Positions 18,916-27,281 of a stretch of 59,073 nt of DNA are shown here, piece after piece; position 1 is the stretch's first letter; each line of letters opens with the position of its first letter. Position numbers and translations under genes: made by a program. The DNA comes from Hyphomicrobiales bacterium (lineage in GTDB: Bacteria; Pseudomonadota; Alphaproteobacteria; Rhizobiales; Rhizobiaceae), in the NCBI GenBank assembly GCA_900466575.1, contig UBMP01000003.1, forward strand, positions 1 to 59,073, read 5' to 3'. The notes beneath the pieces are model-generated. The model was not told where the DNA came from. It saw nothing but the letters and a program-made list of their open reading frames with translations, and made no database searches.

Positions 18916-19710
18916 ATGGCATCTTTTCTTTCGAAAGTGACAGTAAACGGCGAAATAATCTCTGCCGAGGCGATAGCCGACGAGGCGCAAAATCATCCCG
19001 CGCCGAAGTCAAAGCCCGGCTTGGCCTGGACTGCGGCCGCAAGGGCCTTGGCGATCCGAGCGCTCCTTTTGCAAGAGGCTCGACGGCGTGGGCTTGTGCC
19101 GGACCCCCAGGAGGTGAGTGAGGGAAAGATCGAGACCCCGGACGAAGCGCTCGTTCGCCAAGTTGTTGATCTAGCTATCGAGCCCGACGTGCCGACAGAT
19201 GCTGAGGTTCTTGCAGCGTATGAAGAAGCCCCTGACTGCTGGAGAGCGCCAACGCTCTATGAGGCGGCCCATATCCTGTTGCCGGTTCGTCCTGACGATC
19301 CTGTGGGTTTGACAACCGCTCAGGCACAAGCCGAAGCCCTGCTGGTCGAGATCCGGCGTAATCCTCGCTCTTTCGACGCGTTAGCTCGTGAGAACAGTGC
19401 TTGTTCTTCGCGTGATGCGGGCGGACGGCTGGGCCAATTGATCTCGGGCGATACGGTGCCAGAGTTCGAAGCGGCGCTGGATGCCCTGACTGAAGGTGCC
19501 ATTTCAGAACTACCCATCTTGAGCCGCTATGGTCTGCACATCATCCGGCTGGATGCGCGTGCGGAAGGTGCTGTGTTGCCGTTTGAGGCGGTGGCTTCAA
19601 GCGTCCGCGAAATGCTGGAAAAAGCTGCTTGGGCCAACGCAGCTCGGGATTTCGTGGCTGAACTGGTGACTGGAGCAGACGTTACGGGTGTCAAGCTGAA
19701 AGCCGCATGA
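18916..19710 (+). CDS. PpiC-type peptidyl-prolyl isomerase (parvulin) of the nar operon
   Basis: 264 residues from the ATG at 18916, five bases after the narI stop; the longer frame from 18847 overlaps narI and is not used. A parvulin domain covers about 125-225 (YEAAHILLPV ... FDALARENSACSSRDAGGRLGQLISG ... SRYGLHIIRLDAR). There is no signal peptide, so it acts in the cytoplasm, like NifM. Related ppiC genes follow narI in Pseudomonas and several alphaproteobacteria and are thought to help nitrate reductase mature; that role is known only by association. Confidence 0.9.
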   Translation: MASFLSKVTVNGEIISAEAIADEAQNHPAPKSKPGLAWTAAARALAIRALLLQEARRRGLVPDPQEVSEGKIETPDEALVRQVVDLAIEPDVPTDAEVLAAYEEAPDCWRAPTLYEAAHILLPVRPDDPVGLTTAQAQAEALLVEIRRNPRSFDALARENSACSSRDAGGRLGQLISGDTVPEFEAALDALTEGAISELPILSRYGLHIIRLDARAEGAVLPFEAVASSVREMLEKAAWANAARDFVAELVTGADVTGVKLKAA

Positions 19711-19753
19711 AGAGAGCCATAGACTATGGTCGGCTCGATGGAAGGATGTGAAA

Positions 19754-21043
19754 ATGGCTGACGCTTTGGCAAAATCATGTGATTGCGACGCAGTGGATCA
19801 GTTAAGCCAACTTGTTCCGGTTCGTCTTGCATTGGAAATTGCGCGCGGCCTTGTCAGGCCAATTACGGAGTTTGAATCGATTGATATTCGCAATGCCGTA
19901 GGGCGGGTCACGGCAATCGACTTATGCGCGCCAAGAGCGATGCCATTTTTCAACAATTCCGCGATGGACGGTTTTGCCGTCAGGACAAGTCAACTGACGG
20001 GAAATGGTCCGCAGTGTTTGCGCCTTCTTGGCACGGTAGCCGCCGGTTCTGCAAATCATACCATCGATGAGAGACCAGGCGCTTATCGCATTTTTACCGG
20101 GGCGCCGATTCCCCACGGCTTTGATGCGGTTATCATGCAAGAACACTGCTTATCTGATGGCAGTACCGTCACATTGCGCACTCGTCCGGCTGTCGGCGAC
20201 AATATACGCTTTCGAGGTGAGGATATCGCTGAAGATGATATTATTGTCCGGGCGGGAACACTGCTCGAAGCGAGACATATTGGGTTGCTTGCTGCCAATG
20301 GTATCTATTCCATCCCGCTAGTCCGCAAACTGAGAATTGGCATCCTTTCTACGGGCGATGAACTGGTTCGCGGAAACGTGCTGACCGGAGCTTCCACGAT
20401 ATTCGATGCTAACGGTCCAATGCTACATGCCTTATGCGCCGGGCCGATATTTGAGGTGACCGATCTTGGTATTTTGCCGGACGAAATGGCTCCGTTGGTC
20501 AAATTCCTGGGTTCGCTTGATGGGCGCTTTGATCTGATCATTTCGACCGGGGCGGCATCGACGGGTGAGCGCGACATGCTGCGTGAGGCGTTAATCATTT
20601 CTGGTGGGACGATTGACGCTTATCGTGTGGCGTTAAAGCCCGGCAAACCCGTATTTTTTGGCAAGCTTGGCGCCGCCTTATTTACCGGGTTACCTGGCAA
20701 TCCACTTTCGGCCTATGTCGGGTTCCAACTGTTCGTAGCGACGCAGATTGCGGCACTCACGGGCCGTCAGTTCTCGGCCTCCTTTTCTGGAAGCGCTATT
20801 TGCGCAATCGACGTTCGCCACAAAGTGGGGCGCACCGAATACCTACCGGCGCGCATTGTCGGAATAAAGGATCAACTGCCTGTTGTTGAACCGGTAGGTC
20901 ACGGCAGTTCCGCAACACTTTTCCCCCTCAGTTTTGCCGATGGCATGTGTGTGATCCCGGCCGACTCTGACGGATTTGAAGAGGGAAATATTCTCCAATG
21001 GGTGCCATTTCACTCGGCACCGGCTTTGAGTGAGGTAAATTAA
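19754..21043 (+). CDS. moeA: Molybdopterin molybdenumtransferase
   Basis: 429 residues with the MoeA signatures NNSAMDGFAVR, GAPIPHGFDAVIMQE, LSTGDELV, DLGILPDE and FTGLPGNPLSAYVGFQ. MoeA inserts molybdate into adenylylated molybdopterin, producing the cofactor NarG needs. The ATG at 19754 has GAAGGA eight bases upstream; GTG at 19748 is possible. It follows the nar genes on the same strand after 43 bases and its stop overlaps the next start (TAATG). Confidence 0.95.
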   Translation: MADALAKSCDCDAVDQLSQLVPVRLALEIARGLVRPITEFESIDIRNAVGRVTAIDLCAPRAMPFFNNSAMDGFAVRTSQLTGNGPQCLRLLGTVAAGSANHTIDERPGAYRIFTGAPIPHGFDAVIMQEHCLSDGSTVTLRTRPAVGDNIRFRGEDIAEDDIIVRAGTLLEARHIGLLAANGIYSIPLVRKLRIGILSTGDELVRGNVLTGASTIFDANGPMLHALCAGPIFEVTDLGILPDEMAPLVKFLGSLDGRFDLIISTGAASTGERDMLREALIISGGTIDAYRVALKPGKPVFFGKLGAALFTGLPGNPLSAYVGFQLFVATQIAALTGRQFSASFSGSAICAIDVRHKVGRTEYLPARIVGIKDQLPVVEPVGHGSSATLFPLSFADGMCVIPADSDGFEEGNILQWVPFHSAPALSEVN

Positions 21044-21588
21044 TGACCCAGAGTTTTGCACAACTAGCGGCAATTGAATTTGCACAAGATGAGGCAGCTG
21101 ACACTTTGCTTGAGGACGTTGCCCGCCAATTGCAGAAGCGGGGGATTAAGGTCGTCGGCCTCATTCAACGTGCACAGAGCGAGGAAGGCCAGTGCTGCGG
21201 AGCAGTTTTCGTTGAAGATATTGTCTCCGCCAAGAGTTGGCAGATCATGCAACCATTGGGGCAGCATGCAAGGGGTTGTCGACTGAACCCACAAGAATTG
21301 GCGAGTGTTTCAGTTTGGGCGTTGAACGAGTTGCAAAGGAAACCCGACATTCTGTTTCTCAACCGCTTTGGTAAAGGTGAGGCAGATGGAGGTGGCCTAC
21401 GATCTGTTTTTGAGGCTGCAAGCCTTGATGGCATTCCAGTCCTGACCTCTGTCAAGGAAGCTTATGTGCCCGCGTGGGATGACTTTGCGGCGGGGCTTGC
21501 GGTGAGTTTGCCTCCTGAACTGCCAGAAGTGTTATCGTGGTGCATTACAGCAATCGAGGAGGCGAGGTTGAAGACGAGTGCTGCATGA
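21043..21588 (+). CDS. DUF2478 protein, putative molybdenum-linked nucleotide-binding protein
   Basis: 181 residues. The pattern (GIKVVGLIQR ... CGAVFVEDI ... CRLNPQEL ... DILFLNRFGKGEADGGGLRSVFEAA ... GIPVLTSVKEAYVPAWDDFA) matches DUF2478, a family often encoded with molybdate transport and cofactor genes and distantly like MobB/THEP1 P-loop proteins, though no clear Walker A motif is visible. It starts one base inside the moeA stop, so it is translationally coupled to cofactor synthesis. The biochemical role is unknown; a part in delivering or sorting cofactor is only a guess. Confidence 0.75.
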   Translation: MTQSFAQLAAIEFAQDEAADTLLEDVARQLQKRGIKVVGLIQRAQSEEGQCCGAVFVEDIVSAKSWQIMQPLGQHARGCRLNPQELASVSVWALNELQRKPDILFLNRFGKGEADGGGLRSVFEAASLDGIPVLTSVKEAYVPAWDDFAAGLAVSLPPELPEVLSWCITAIEEARLKTSAA

Positions 21589-21647
21589 ACGGACACAACA
21601 AGTGCGGCCGAAGGAATTGACCATCATATATTGGTGGAGAGGATGAC

Positions 21648-22169
21648 ATGGAAATTGTAATCGTAACTGTTTCAGATCGCGCCAGCAGAGGCGAATATGA
21701 GGATTTGAGCGGGCCTTTGATTGAAGATTGGCTGAAGAAGACAGTGACGTCTTCTTACAAGTTGACCAAGAAGGTCATTCCAGATGGCTTTCAATCTGTT
21801 CGTGACACTTTGATCGATTTTTGCGATCAGGACAGAGTTGATCTGATCTTGACGACGGGAGGAACGGGGCCCGCACCACGCGATGAGACCCCTGAGGCTA
21901 TGCGCGCTGTAATGATCAAGGAGCTTCCGGGATTCGGCGAAATGCTCCGTCGCGTCAGCCTCGACCAAACGCCAACGGCGATCCTCTCGAGGCAAACTGC
22001 CGGTACGCGCGGCCACACACTGATTATCAACCTCCCTGGGAATCCTGCAGCAATCCGGATCTGCCTTGACACAATTTTCCCGTCCGTGCCGTATTGCCTC
22101 GATTTGATTGGCGCGGGGCGGATCGAAACCGATCCAACCAAGGTAAAGAGCTATCGCCCGGTCGGATAA
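21648..22169 (+). CDS. mogA: Molybdopterin adenylyltransferase
   Basis: 173 residues with the MogA/MoaB fold: IVTVSDRASRGEYEDLSGP, LTTGGTGPAPRDETPEAM, SRQTAGTRGHTLIINLPGNP. MogA adenylylates molybdopterin, the step before MoeA. It lies 59 bases after the DUF2478 gene and closes the nar-moe cluster, converging with the minus-strand NsrR operon. A GGAGAGGATGAC stretch just before the start provides the ribosome binding site. Confidence 0.95.
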   Translation: MEIVIVTVSDRASRGEYEDLSGPLIEDWLKKTVTSSYKLTKKVIPDGFQSVRDTLIDFCDQDRVDLILTTGGTGPAPRDETPEAMRAVMIKELPGFGEMLRRVSLDQTPTAILSRQTAGTRGHTLIINLPGNPAAIRICLDTIFPSVPYCLDLIGAGRIETDPTKVKSYRPVG

Positions 22170-22321
22170 GATGGCTTCCTGCAGGTTGTCGCCTCTAAAT
22201 ATCGACCAGATACTACGAGACATTGGAGGACCGTGATTGGTGCCCGCCTCATGGTTGGCGCTGCGGGGCTGCCTACCGACAACAGGTAAAGTCGGCGATG
22301 AAACTGCCTAACGGGGCCCTG

Positions 22322-22606
22322 TCAACGCCGCTTTAAGGGGACGATATCAAACTCCTGACCGATAATTCTGCCATCCTGCTGAACTGTAACGCGCCATCGA
22401 CGGTTGCCGCTTCGCACAGAGAGCCGCCATTGGCCACTATCTTCACCTTCTCCGCATTCTACGTTGGACGCGACAAGACCACGGTGCATCATCTCCTGCA
22501 GTGTCTGAATCGACCAGCCGAAGCGTTCGGCGAGCAATTCGGCTGGAATTTGAAATTGGCCGGCGCCATCCCGGATCAAGGAATTCTGGCCTTCAATGGC
22601 ATTCAC
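22322..22606 (-). CDS. Small DUF6522-like protein, end of NsrR operon
   Basis: 94 residues starting at GTG, which overlaps the globin stop (GTGA). The sequence (QFQIPAELLAERFGWSI ... QWRLSVRSGNRRWRVTVQQDGRIIGQEF) resembles the short DUF6522 proteins found beside NO-related genes in rhizobia; I make this link by recall and not by search. It has no membrane segment, cysteine motif or catalytic motif. Its place as the last coupled cistron after a globin suggests a role in NO or redox handling. Confidence 0.65.
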   Translation of the reverse strand: MNAIEGQNSLIRDGAGQFQIPAELLAERFGWSIQTLQEMMHRGLVASNVECGEGEDSGQWRLSVRSGNRRWRVTVQQDGRIIGQEFDIVPLKRR

Positions 22607-23118
22607 AATGGTTCTCCTGTACGCGATATGGCGGATATGGTGCCCGGTCCGCAGCGCAAGTCAGCGCTAGTAATAGGCGTCAATGCGATGGAGCTCTCTC
22701 CGCGATGGAATGCGATAGCCAGCCGGAATGAATGCGCGATGCGCATTGCCCTATCAAGGAACAATGCAGCAATGTCAGGTGGACATATCCGCTCGACCGT
22801 TTCCCGGAAAAGCGAAAGCCATCGGCGAAAGTGCTCATCTTTGAGCTCTGTCATGGCTAGGTGAGGAGGCAGCGGGCGACCGTCATATCGGCCCGTACGC
22901 AGCAATGTTGCCGACCAGAAGTCGCACATTCGGGCGAGATGCCGAGGCCAATTTTCGGCCGGGATGACCCGGTTGAAAATCGGCCCCAACAAATCGTCTG
23001 TGCGGATACGGTTGTAAAAAGCGTAGACAACGGTCTGGATCATGGCGTCATCCAGCGTCGCGGGTAAGGGTTTGCCGTCAATAACAATAGTTCGTTGTGG
23101 TGAGGGTCGACCTTTCAT
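22603..23118 (-). CDS. Group III truncated haemoglobin
   Basis: 171 residues with the group III truncated globin pattern: VVYAFYNRIRTDDLLGPIF, then WPRHLARMCDFWSATLLRTGRYDG and DEHFRRWLSLF, whose His is the likely haem ligand. The last 40 residues extend beyond the usual globin end. Such globins bind O2 or NO and are found in NO-detoxifying clusters. Translation is coupled at both ends: ATGA with the 70-aa ORF upstream and GTGA with the DUF6522-like gene downstream. Control by NsrR is strongly suggested by the operon. Confidence 0.88.
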   Translation of the reverse strand: MKGRPSPQRTIVIDGKPLPATLDDAMIQTVVYAFYNRIRTDDLLGPIFNRVIPAENWPRHLARMCDFWSATLLRTGRYDGRPLPPHLAMTELKDEHFRRWLSLFRETVERICPPDIAALFLDRAMRIAHSFRLAIAFHRGESSIALTPITSADLRCGPGTISAISRTGEPL

Positions 23119-23327
23119 CCGCTTGTCTCCTTTATTGTCTCGGTCGCTGGTGCACTTGGCACTGCGATTTGGGCATCAATCATGCTTCTGACCAAGTGCC
23201 TTCGAATGCCGTTCCGACCGACCGTTATGGCTGCGTCGACAAGAGTGAGTGCGGCGGGCTTTGTTGCACCAATTGCCGGTTTGAAAATGCGAGCAGGGAC
23301 ATCACTGGATGGTTGCTCCTCGTTCAA
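23115..23327 (-). CDS. 70-aa coupled ORF between nsrR and globin, unknown function
   Basis: The frame starts with TTG at 23327, whose last bases overlap the nsrR stop (TTGA), and ends in an ATGA overlap with the globin gene. This exact fit between two coupled genes argues that it is translated. The product (VPARIFKPAIGATKPAALTLVDAAITVGRNGIR) is rich in Ala and Pro with no recognised domain, signal peptide or membrane helix. Confidence 0.55.
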   Translation of the reverse strand: MNEEQPSSDVPARIFKPAIGATKPAALTLVDAAITVGRNGIRRHLVRSMIDAQIAVPSAPATETIKETSG

Positions 23328-23770
23328 GCCGCTTGGATATCAATGCCGAGCAAAGGGCCGAGCTCGGACCTGTTTCTCAGGATGTCGGCCAGGGTATATT
23401 TGTCGAGGACTGCCAGGAAGGCGGCGAGTGCTTCATGAAGCATTCCCTTAAGCTTGCAGGCAGGTGAAATTGCGCAAATGCGCCCCTGCGACTGCATGCA
23501 TTCAGCCAAGAAAAGGTCCTCTTCCGTAGCATGGACCAACGCCCCAATGTTGATTTTGTCAGGTGACATTGCCAGGTGGATACCTCCGGCGCGCCCGCGC
23601 GTTGTCGTGATCAGATTGAGATCGCGCAGGGTTTGGGCAACCTTGATGAGGTGATCGCGAGAAAGCCCGTAGGCCTCTGCGACGTCACATGTGGTGCATG
23701 TACTGTCGGAACACGTCGCCACGTAAACAAGCAGCCGCAACGCGTAGTCGGTATGCAGTGTCAGGCGCAT
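23324..23770 (-). CDS. nsrR: Rrf2-family NO-sensing repressor, NsrR type
   Basis: 148 residues starting MRLTLHTDYALRLLVYVA, the Rrf2 winged helix, with Cys91, Cys99 and Cys105 in the ECMQSQGRICAISPACKLKG segment. NsrR proteins bind a 4Fe-4S cluster through three such cysteines; NO destroys it and relieves repression. Additional cysteines at 20, 25 and 28 are unusual. It heads the four-gene operon, and a 27-bp palindrome like the NsrR site lies 30 bases upstream, pointing to autorepression. Confidence 0.9.
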   Translation of the reverse strand: MRLTLHTDYALRLLVYVATCSDSTCTTCDVAEAYGLSRDHLIKVAQTLRDLNLITTTRGRAGGIHLAMSPDKINIGALVHATEEDLFLAECMQSQGRICAISPACKLKGMLHEALAAFLAVLDKYTLADILRNRSELGPLLGIDIQAA

Positions 23771-23799
23771 CCAAATACCTCACAAGCCGATGGATGATT

Positions 23800-23826
23800 A
23801 TAAGTGGTATTACAAATACCATTTAT
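23800..23826 (-). promoter_or_regulatory. NsrR-like operator upstream of nsrR
   Basis: Arms ATAAGTGGTATT and AATACCATTTAT match at 11 of 12 positions around ACA. The layout AAG-N3-TATT-N3-AATA-N3-YTT agrees with the known NsrR motif (AAGATGYATTT and its mirror). Confidence 0.75.
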
Positions 23827-24007
23827 AATGGAAAAACATTCACGATGAAAGTGTCATCGAGTCGCAGCCCTTGGTTTTTGCATGTCGGAATAGCAAATCG
23901 GAGATTTGTTACGTGGCCAACAGGCGTTCGACGGTGGCGAATTCCGATGCGCCAGACCATTCAATCCATGCGGTCACTGCAAGCTATAGACAATTGTCAA
24001 ATTTAAA

Positions 24008-24040
24008 TGTATCGGCTCCAATTAAATTGGAACCGATACA
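24008..24040. promoter_or_regulatory. 33-bp palindrome at the MarR start, likely MarR operator
   Basis: Left arm TGTATCGGCTCCAATT and right arm AATTGGAACCGATACA are mirror images with one mismatch around a central A. It ends two bases before the ATG at 24043, so a bound repressor would block transcription start and perhaps the ribosome site. Position and symmetry suggest autoregulation of the MarR-CLC pair. Confidence 0.75.
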
Positions 24041-24042
24041 TA

Positions 24043-24519
24043 ATGACTGACGGTGAACTTTCTATCTCAGAGGCGCAAGCCATCATGGATTCCCTTCGCC
24101 GCATCGTGCAGGCGTTGCGACGGGCATCAACACAATACGAAGGCTTTACGAGCGCGCAGATATTTGTCCTGCGAACGCTGGATGCATCGGAAGGCGCATC
24201 TGTCAATGATCTTGCCGCTTTGACGCATACACATCAAAGCACCGCATCGGAGATGGTTACGCGTCTTGAAGCGAACGGTTTGATCGAACGGAAAACTGCC
24301 GAAGCCGATCGTCGACGGGTTGAACTCTATCTTTCTGCAGCGGGTCGCAACGTTGTTCGAGATCAAGCAAAGACGCCGCAGGAGGAGATCGTCGAAGCAA
24401 TCACCGCACTGTCGAGTGAGGACCGTACGGCTCTGGCTCAGGGCCTGAAGGCGCTGATCCAAGTAGCGGGTCTGAGTGAGGCAGCACCACAGCTTTTCTT
24501 TGAAGGGACCGAAGAATGA
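24043..24519 (+). CDS. MarR-family transcriptional regulator
   Basis: 158 residues from the ATG at 24043. The MarR winged helix is clear (SAQIFVLRTLDASEGASVNDLAALT; STASEMVTRLEANGLIERK; DRRRVELYLSAAG). The upstream reading frame to 24007 runs through the palindromic operator and is not used. There is no Shine-Dalgarno sequence because the palindrome reaches the start, so the message may be leaderless. The stop overlaps the CLC gene start (ATGA), so this regulator probably controls that channel. Confidence 0.9.
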   Translation: MTDGELSISEAQAIMDSLRRIVQALRRASTQYEGFTSAQIFVLRTLDASEGASVNDLAALTHTHQSTASEMVTRLEANGLIERKTAEADRRRVELYLSAAGRNVVRDQAKTPQEEIVEAITALSSEDRTALAQGLKALIQVAGLSEAAPQLFFEGTEE

Positions 24520-25931
24520 GTTCTCATGATGTTGAGAAGGCTTCGACGACCTCAGGCCTGCCGCTATCCGCCGGACTTGCCCCGTTGATCGAAAATGCAC
24601 AGGTCGAGAAGCATCCCCGTGCATTGGATGGGCGCAGCCTGCTGATATGCGCACTTTGCATGGTCGTTGCCGCCTTGGTGACCGTCGTTGCGCGTCTTCT
24701 CGTTTATCTCATTGGCCTTGTAACCAATGTCGCCTTTTACGGACGCCTTGCGGGCGATCTCGTATCACCCGCCAACAATCATCTCGGTGCCTGGGTTGTC
24801 CTTGTCCCGATCATTGGTTCGGTGATCGTGGGTTTAATGGCAAAGTACGGTGTCAAGGCTATTCGCGGTCATGGTATTCCAGAGGCCATGGAGCAAATCC
24901 TCACGAATGACAGCCGCATTCCCGTTCGCATGACATTTTTGAAGCCATTGTCGGCGGCGATTTCAATCGGCACAGGCGGACCGTTCGGCGCAGAGGGCCC
25001 CATTATCGCCACAGGTGGAGCACTCGGCTCGCTATTTGGCCAACGGATTCACGTATCGGCACACGAACGAAAGGTGCTTCTGGCTGCAGGGGCTGCGGCA
25101 GGCATGACCGCAATATTCGCAACCCCATTTGCTGCAGTCTTGCTGACCATCGAACTGCTGGTCTTTGAATTTCGTCCTCGGTCCTTCGTGCCTATTATTC
25201 TTGCCGTCCTGGTCGCCATGGCAATACGCCCCTTGTGTTTCGGGGTTGCGCCAGTCTTCATCGTACCCAACATGCCCCCGGCAACGCAAGAAATGCTGGT
25301 GACCTACGCACTTGAAGGGCTTGTGCTCGGGGCTTTCTCCGTTCTCATCACAAAAGCCGTCTACCTCATCGAGGATCTGTTTGAAAAACTACCGGTTCAT
25401 TGGATGTGGTGGCCGGCAATCGGCGGCTTCGTCGTGGGTCTGGTTGGATTTCTGTCGCCAAATACGATGGGTGTCGGCTACGACAATATTGATCGTATTC
25501 TTAGCGGCAATTTCGTGGGAAACGCCCTTGCTATCTTCTGCCTCCTGAAGTTTGTTTCGTGGGCCGTGGCACTTGGCAGCGGGACGTCCGGCGGCACGCT
25601 CGCGCCCATATTTACAATTGGTGGCGCGCTCGGAGTCCTGCTTGGCCAAGGACTTGAGATGCTGGGACTGACGGTGGACCTGCGCATGGCAGCGCTCGTT
25701 GGTATGGCGGCCTGCTTTGCCGGGGCTTCGCGTGCGCTCTTTGCGTCGATCCTGTTTGCTCTGGAAATCACCGGGCAGTTCAATACTCTGCTGCCGCTCA
25801 TCACCGGCTGCGTTGCGGCCTTCTTGATTTCCGCAGTCTGGATGAGAACAACAATCATGACAGAAAAACTGTCGCGCCGCGGTACCCGTGTCCCCGACGA
25901 GTATGTTCCGGCCTCCGTTCCCAATCACTGA
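24516..25931 (+). CDS. CLC-family chloride channel or Cl-/H+ antiporter
   Basis: 471 residues, about 10-12 membrane helices. The gating motif is GAEGP, with Glu160 kept, which favours coupled Cl-/H+ exchange. The first selectivity motif reads GHGIPE, with His in place of the Ser of GSGIP, a change that may alter anion choice. A later GSGTSGGTLAP is also typical. There are no C-terminal CBS domains. Translationally coupled to the MarR gene. Members of this type help cells survive acid stress; nitrate transport is known in some CLCs, but nothing here proves it. Confidence 0.92.
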   Translation: MSSHDVEKASTTSGLPLSAGLAPLIENAQVEKHPRALDGRSLLICALCMVVAALVTVVARLLVYLIGLVTNVAFYGRLAGDLVSPANNHLGAWVVLVPIIGSVIVGLMAKYGVKAIRGHGIPEAMEQILTNDSRIPVRMTFLKPLSAAISIGTGGPFGAEGPIIATGGALGSLFGQRIHVSAHERKVLLAAGAAAGMTAIFATPFAAVLLTIELLVFEFRPRSFVPIILAVLVAMAIRPLCFGVAPVFIVPNMPPATQEMLVTYALEGLVLGAFSVLITKAVYLIEDLFEKLPVHWMWWPAIGGFVVGLVGFLSPNTMGVGYDNIDRILSGNFVGNALAIFCLLKFVSWAVALGSGTSGGTLAPIFTIGGALGVLLGQGLEMLGLTVDLRMAALVGMAACFAGASRALFASILFALEITGQFNTLLPLITGCVAAFLISAVWMRTTIMTEKLSRRGTRVPDEYVPASVPNH

Positions 25932-26074
25932 GGGTGTGAGACCCGCTTTTTGGCAGTCGCCGAGACGAACGAAGGCGTGACTGTTGACCTTTAGGTGGTT
26001 GAATAGCACCCACGGAGGAGGAAATGCATCGTGTCGCACCTTCGATTTTCGGAGCCTCCGCCCATGAGGGGCGG

Positions 26075-26242
26075 TCAGAGCGCTTTCAGCCCATCCCTAC
26101 CATCGAAATCCTGCCCGGATCGTGCAAAGAAGGCTTTGTACCAGTCGGCGCAAAGCGATCGACGAACCGGGTTGAGGGCAATGCTGCCTATACCAAGCAC
26201 CTCAAGTTCCGCTGAGGATCGGAGATCGTCATCGTCACTCAT
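26075..26242 (-). CDS. Possible 55-aa ORF, unknown
   Basis: ATG at 26242, stop at 26075. The product begins MSDDDDLRSSAELEVLGIG and ends ARSGQDFDGRDGLKAL. Composition is protein-like, but there is no recognised domain and no strong ribosome binding site. It may be a real small gene or a remnant. Confidence 0.3.
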   Translation of the reverse strand: MSDDDDLRSSAELEVLGIGSIALNPVRRSLCADWYKAFFARSGQDFDGRDGLKAL

Positions 26243-26597
26243 GACGGCTGGGCTGAGTGCTCAGGGTGAGCATATCTGGTGGGCGTTCGATCAGACAATG
26301 TCCGCAGATCGTGCGATCCGGCAAGCTCTGGAGGCTTGGTTGCAACGACGTTAGCGGCCGCCAACCGAAGAGAGCCCAATCTCAGCCCAGACGCACTACG
26401 AAGGCGCAAGAGCGGCATGCGCTCCGGGAATCAGCCGCTGCAAGCTCGAAGACAACCATGCGCCTTCATCCATCCCGTACCGGTCGCGGTCGTGGAACCT
26501 AAAACCAGCCGTTCACTGGGATCCGATTGAAGGCACAGAGTGCGGGACACAACGGACGCCCTGTCCCCGCGACGGAAGACAATCGCATCTTGAATAC

Positions 26598-26615
26598 ATA
26601 CCAACTAGTCGGTAT
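26598..26615. promoter_or_regulatory. TetR-type operator palindrome
   Basis: ATACCAACTAGTCGGTAT, an 18-bp near-perfect palindrome (ATACC and GGTAT arms around ACTAGT), lies 24 bases before the TetR start. Sites of this shape are typical of TetR/AcrR autoregulation. Confidence 0.7.
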
Positions 26616-26638
26616 TTTCTGTCTAAAGGGAGAATGGC

Positions 26639-27253
26639 ATGTCCGACAACGCGGCAAAACCGAATGCCAAAGCTAAATTGCTGGATGCTGCACTCGCGGT
26701 AATCCGTGCCACAGGTTATTCCGCCACCACGGTGGACGAACTTTGCACGGCAGCGGGCGTCACCAAGGGGGCTTTCTTCCACCACTTCAAAAGCAAGGAC
26801 GATCTTGGGGTGGCTGCTGCCGACCATTGGTCGGAAACAACCGGCGCGCAGTTCGCCAAGGCACCGTATCACACCCTTACTGATCCACTTGAACGGGTCA
26901 TTGGTTATCTCGAATTCCGCAAGAAACTTCTGCAAGGTGCCCTGTCAGAGTTCACCTGTCTTGTCGGCACAATGGTCCAAGAAACCTACGACACAAGCCC
27001 AGCCATTCGCGAAGCCTGCAACCGGAGCATTAGTGAGCATGCCGCCAGGTTAGAATCGGACATCGAGCAGGCCATAACCGCACGGGGCATTTCGCCAGAT
27101 TGGTCTGCCCAATCGCTAGCCCTTCATACCCAAGCGGTTTTGCAAGGCGCCTTCGTCCTCGCCAAAGCCAGAGGCGGCCCTGAAATCGCTGCTGAGAGCA
27201 TCGATCACCTAATTCGCTATGTGAACCTTCTGTTTAATCGGTCAGTTGGGTGA
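26639..27253 (+). CDS. TetR/AcrR-family transcriptional regulator
   Basis: 204 residues. The N-terminal helix-turn-helix (AKLLDAALAVIRATGYSATTVDELCTAAGVTKGAFFHHFKSKDDL) is canonical, and the rest is a helical ligand-binding domain. The ATG follows AAGGGAGAATGGC with good spacing. The gene is followed after 28 bases by a RibD-like reductase gene, a common TetR partnership in rhizobia, so it probably controls that gene as well as itself. Confidence 0.92.
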   Translation: MSDNAAKPNAKAKLLDAALAVIRATGYSATTVDELCTAAGVTKGAFFHHFKSKDDLGVAAADHWSETTGAQFAKAPYHTLTDPLERVIGYLEFRKKLLQGALSEFTCLVGTMVQETYDTSPAIREACNRSISEHAARLESDIEQAITARGISPDWSAQSLALHTQAVLQGAFVLAKARGGPEIAAESIDHLIRYVNLLFNRSVG

Positions 27254-27281
27254 CCGAAAATCAATTCACGGAGGATTTCAA

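Larger units (their letters stand above)
25932..26638. other. Gene-poor region with possible gene remnants
   Basis: About 700 bases. The only frame with a plausible start is a 55-codon minus-strand ORF listed separately. A plus-strand stretch at about 26268-26353 reads EHIWWAFDQTMSADRAIRQALEAWLQRR then stops; it looks like the C-terminal end of a lost gene, not one I recognise. The TetR operator and promoter occupy the last 50 bases. Confidence 0.4.
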
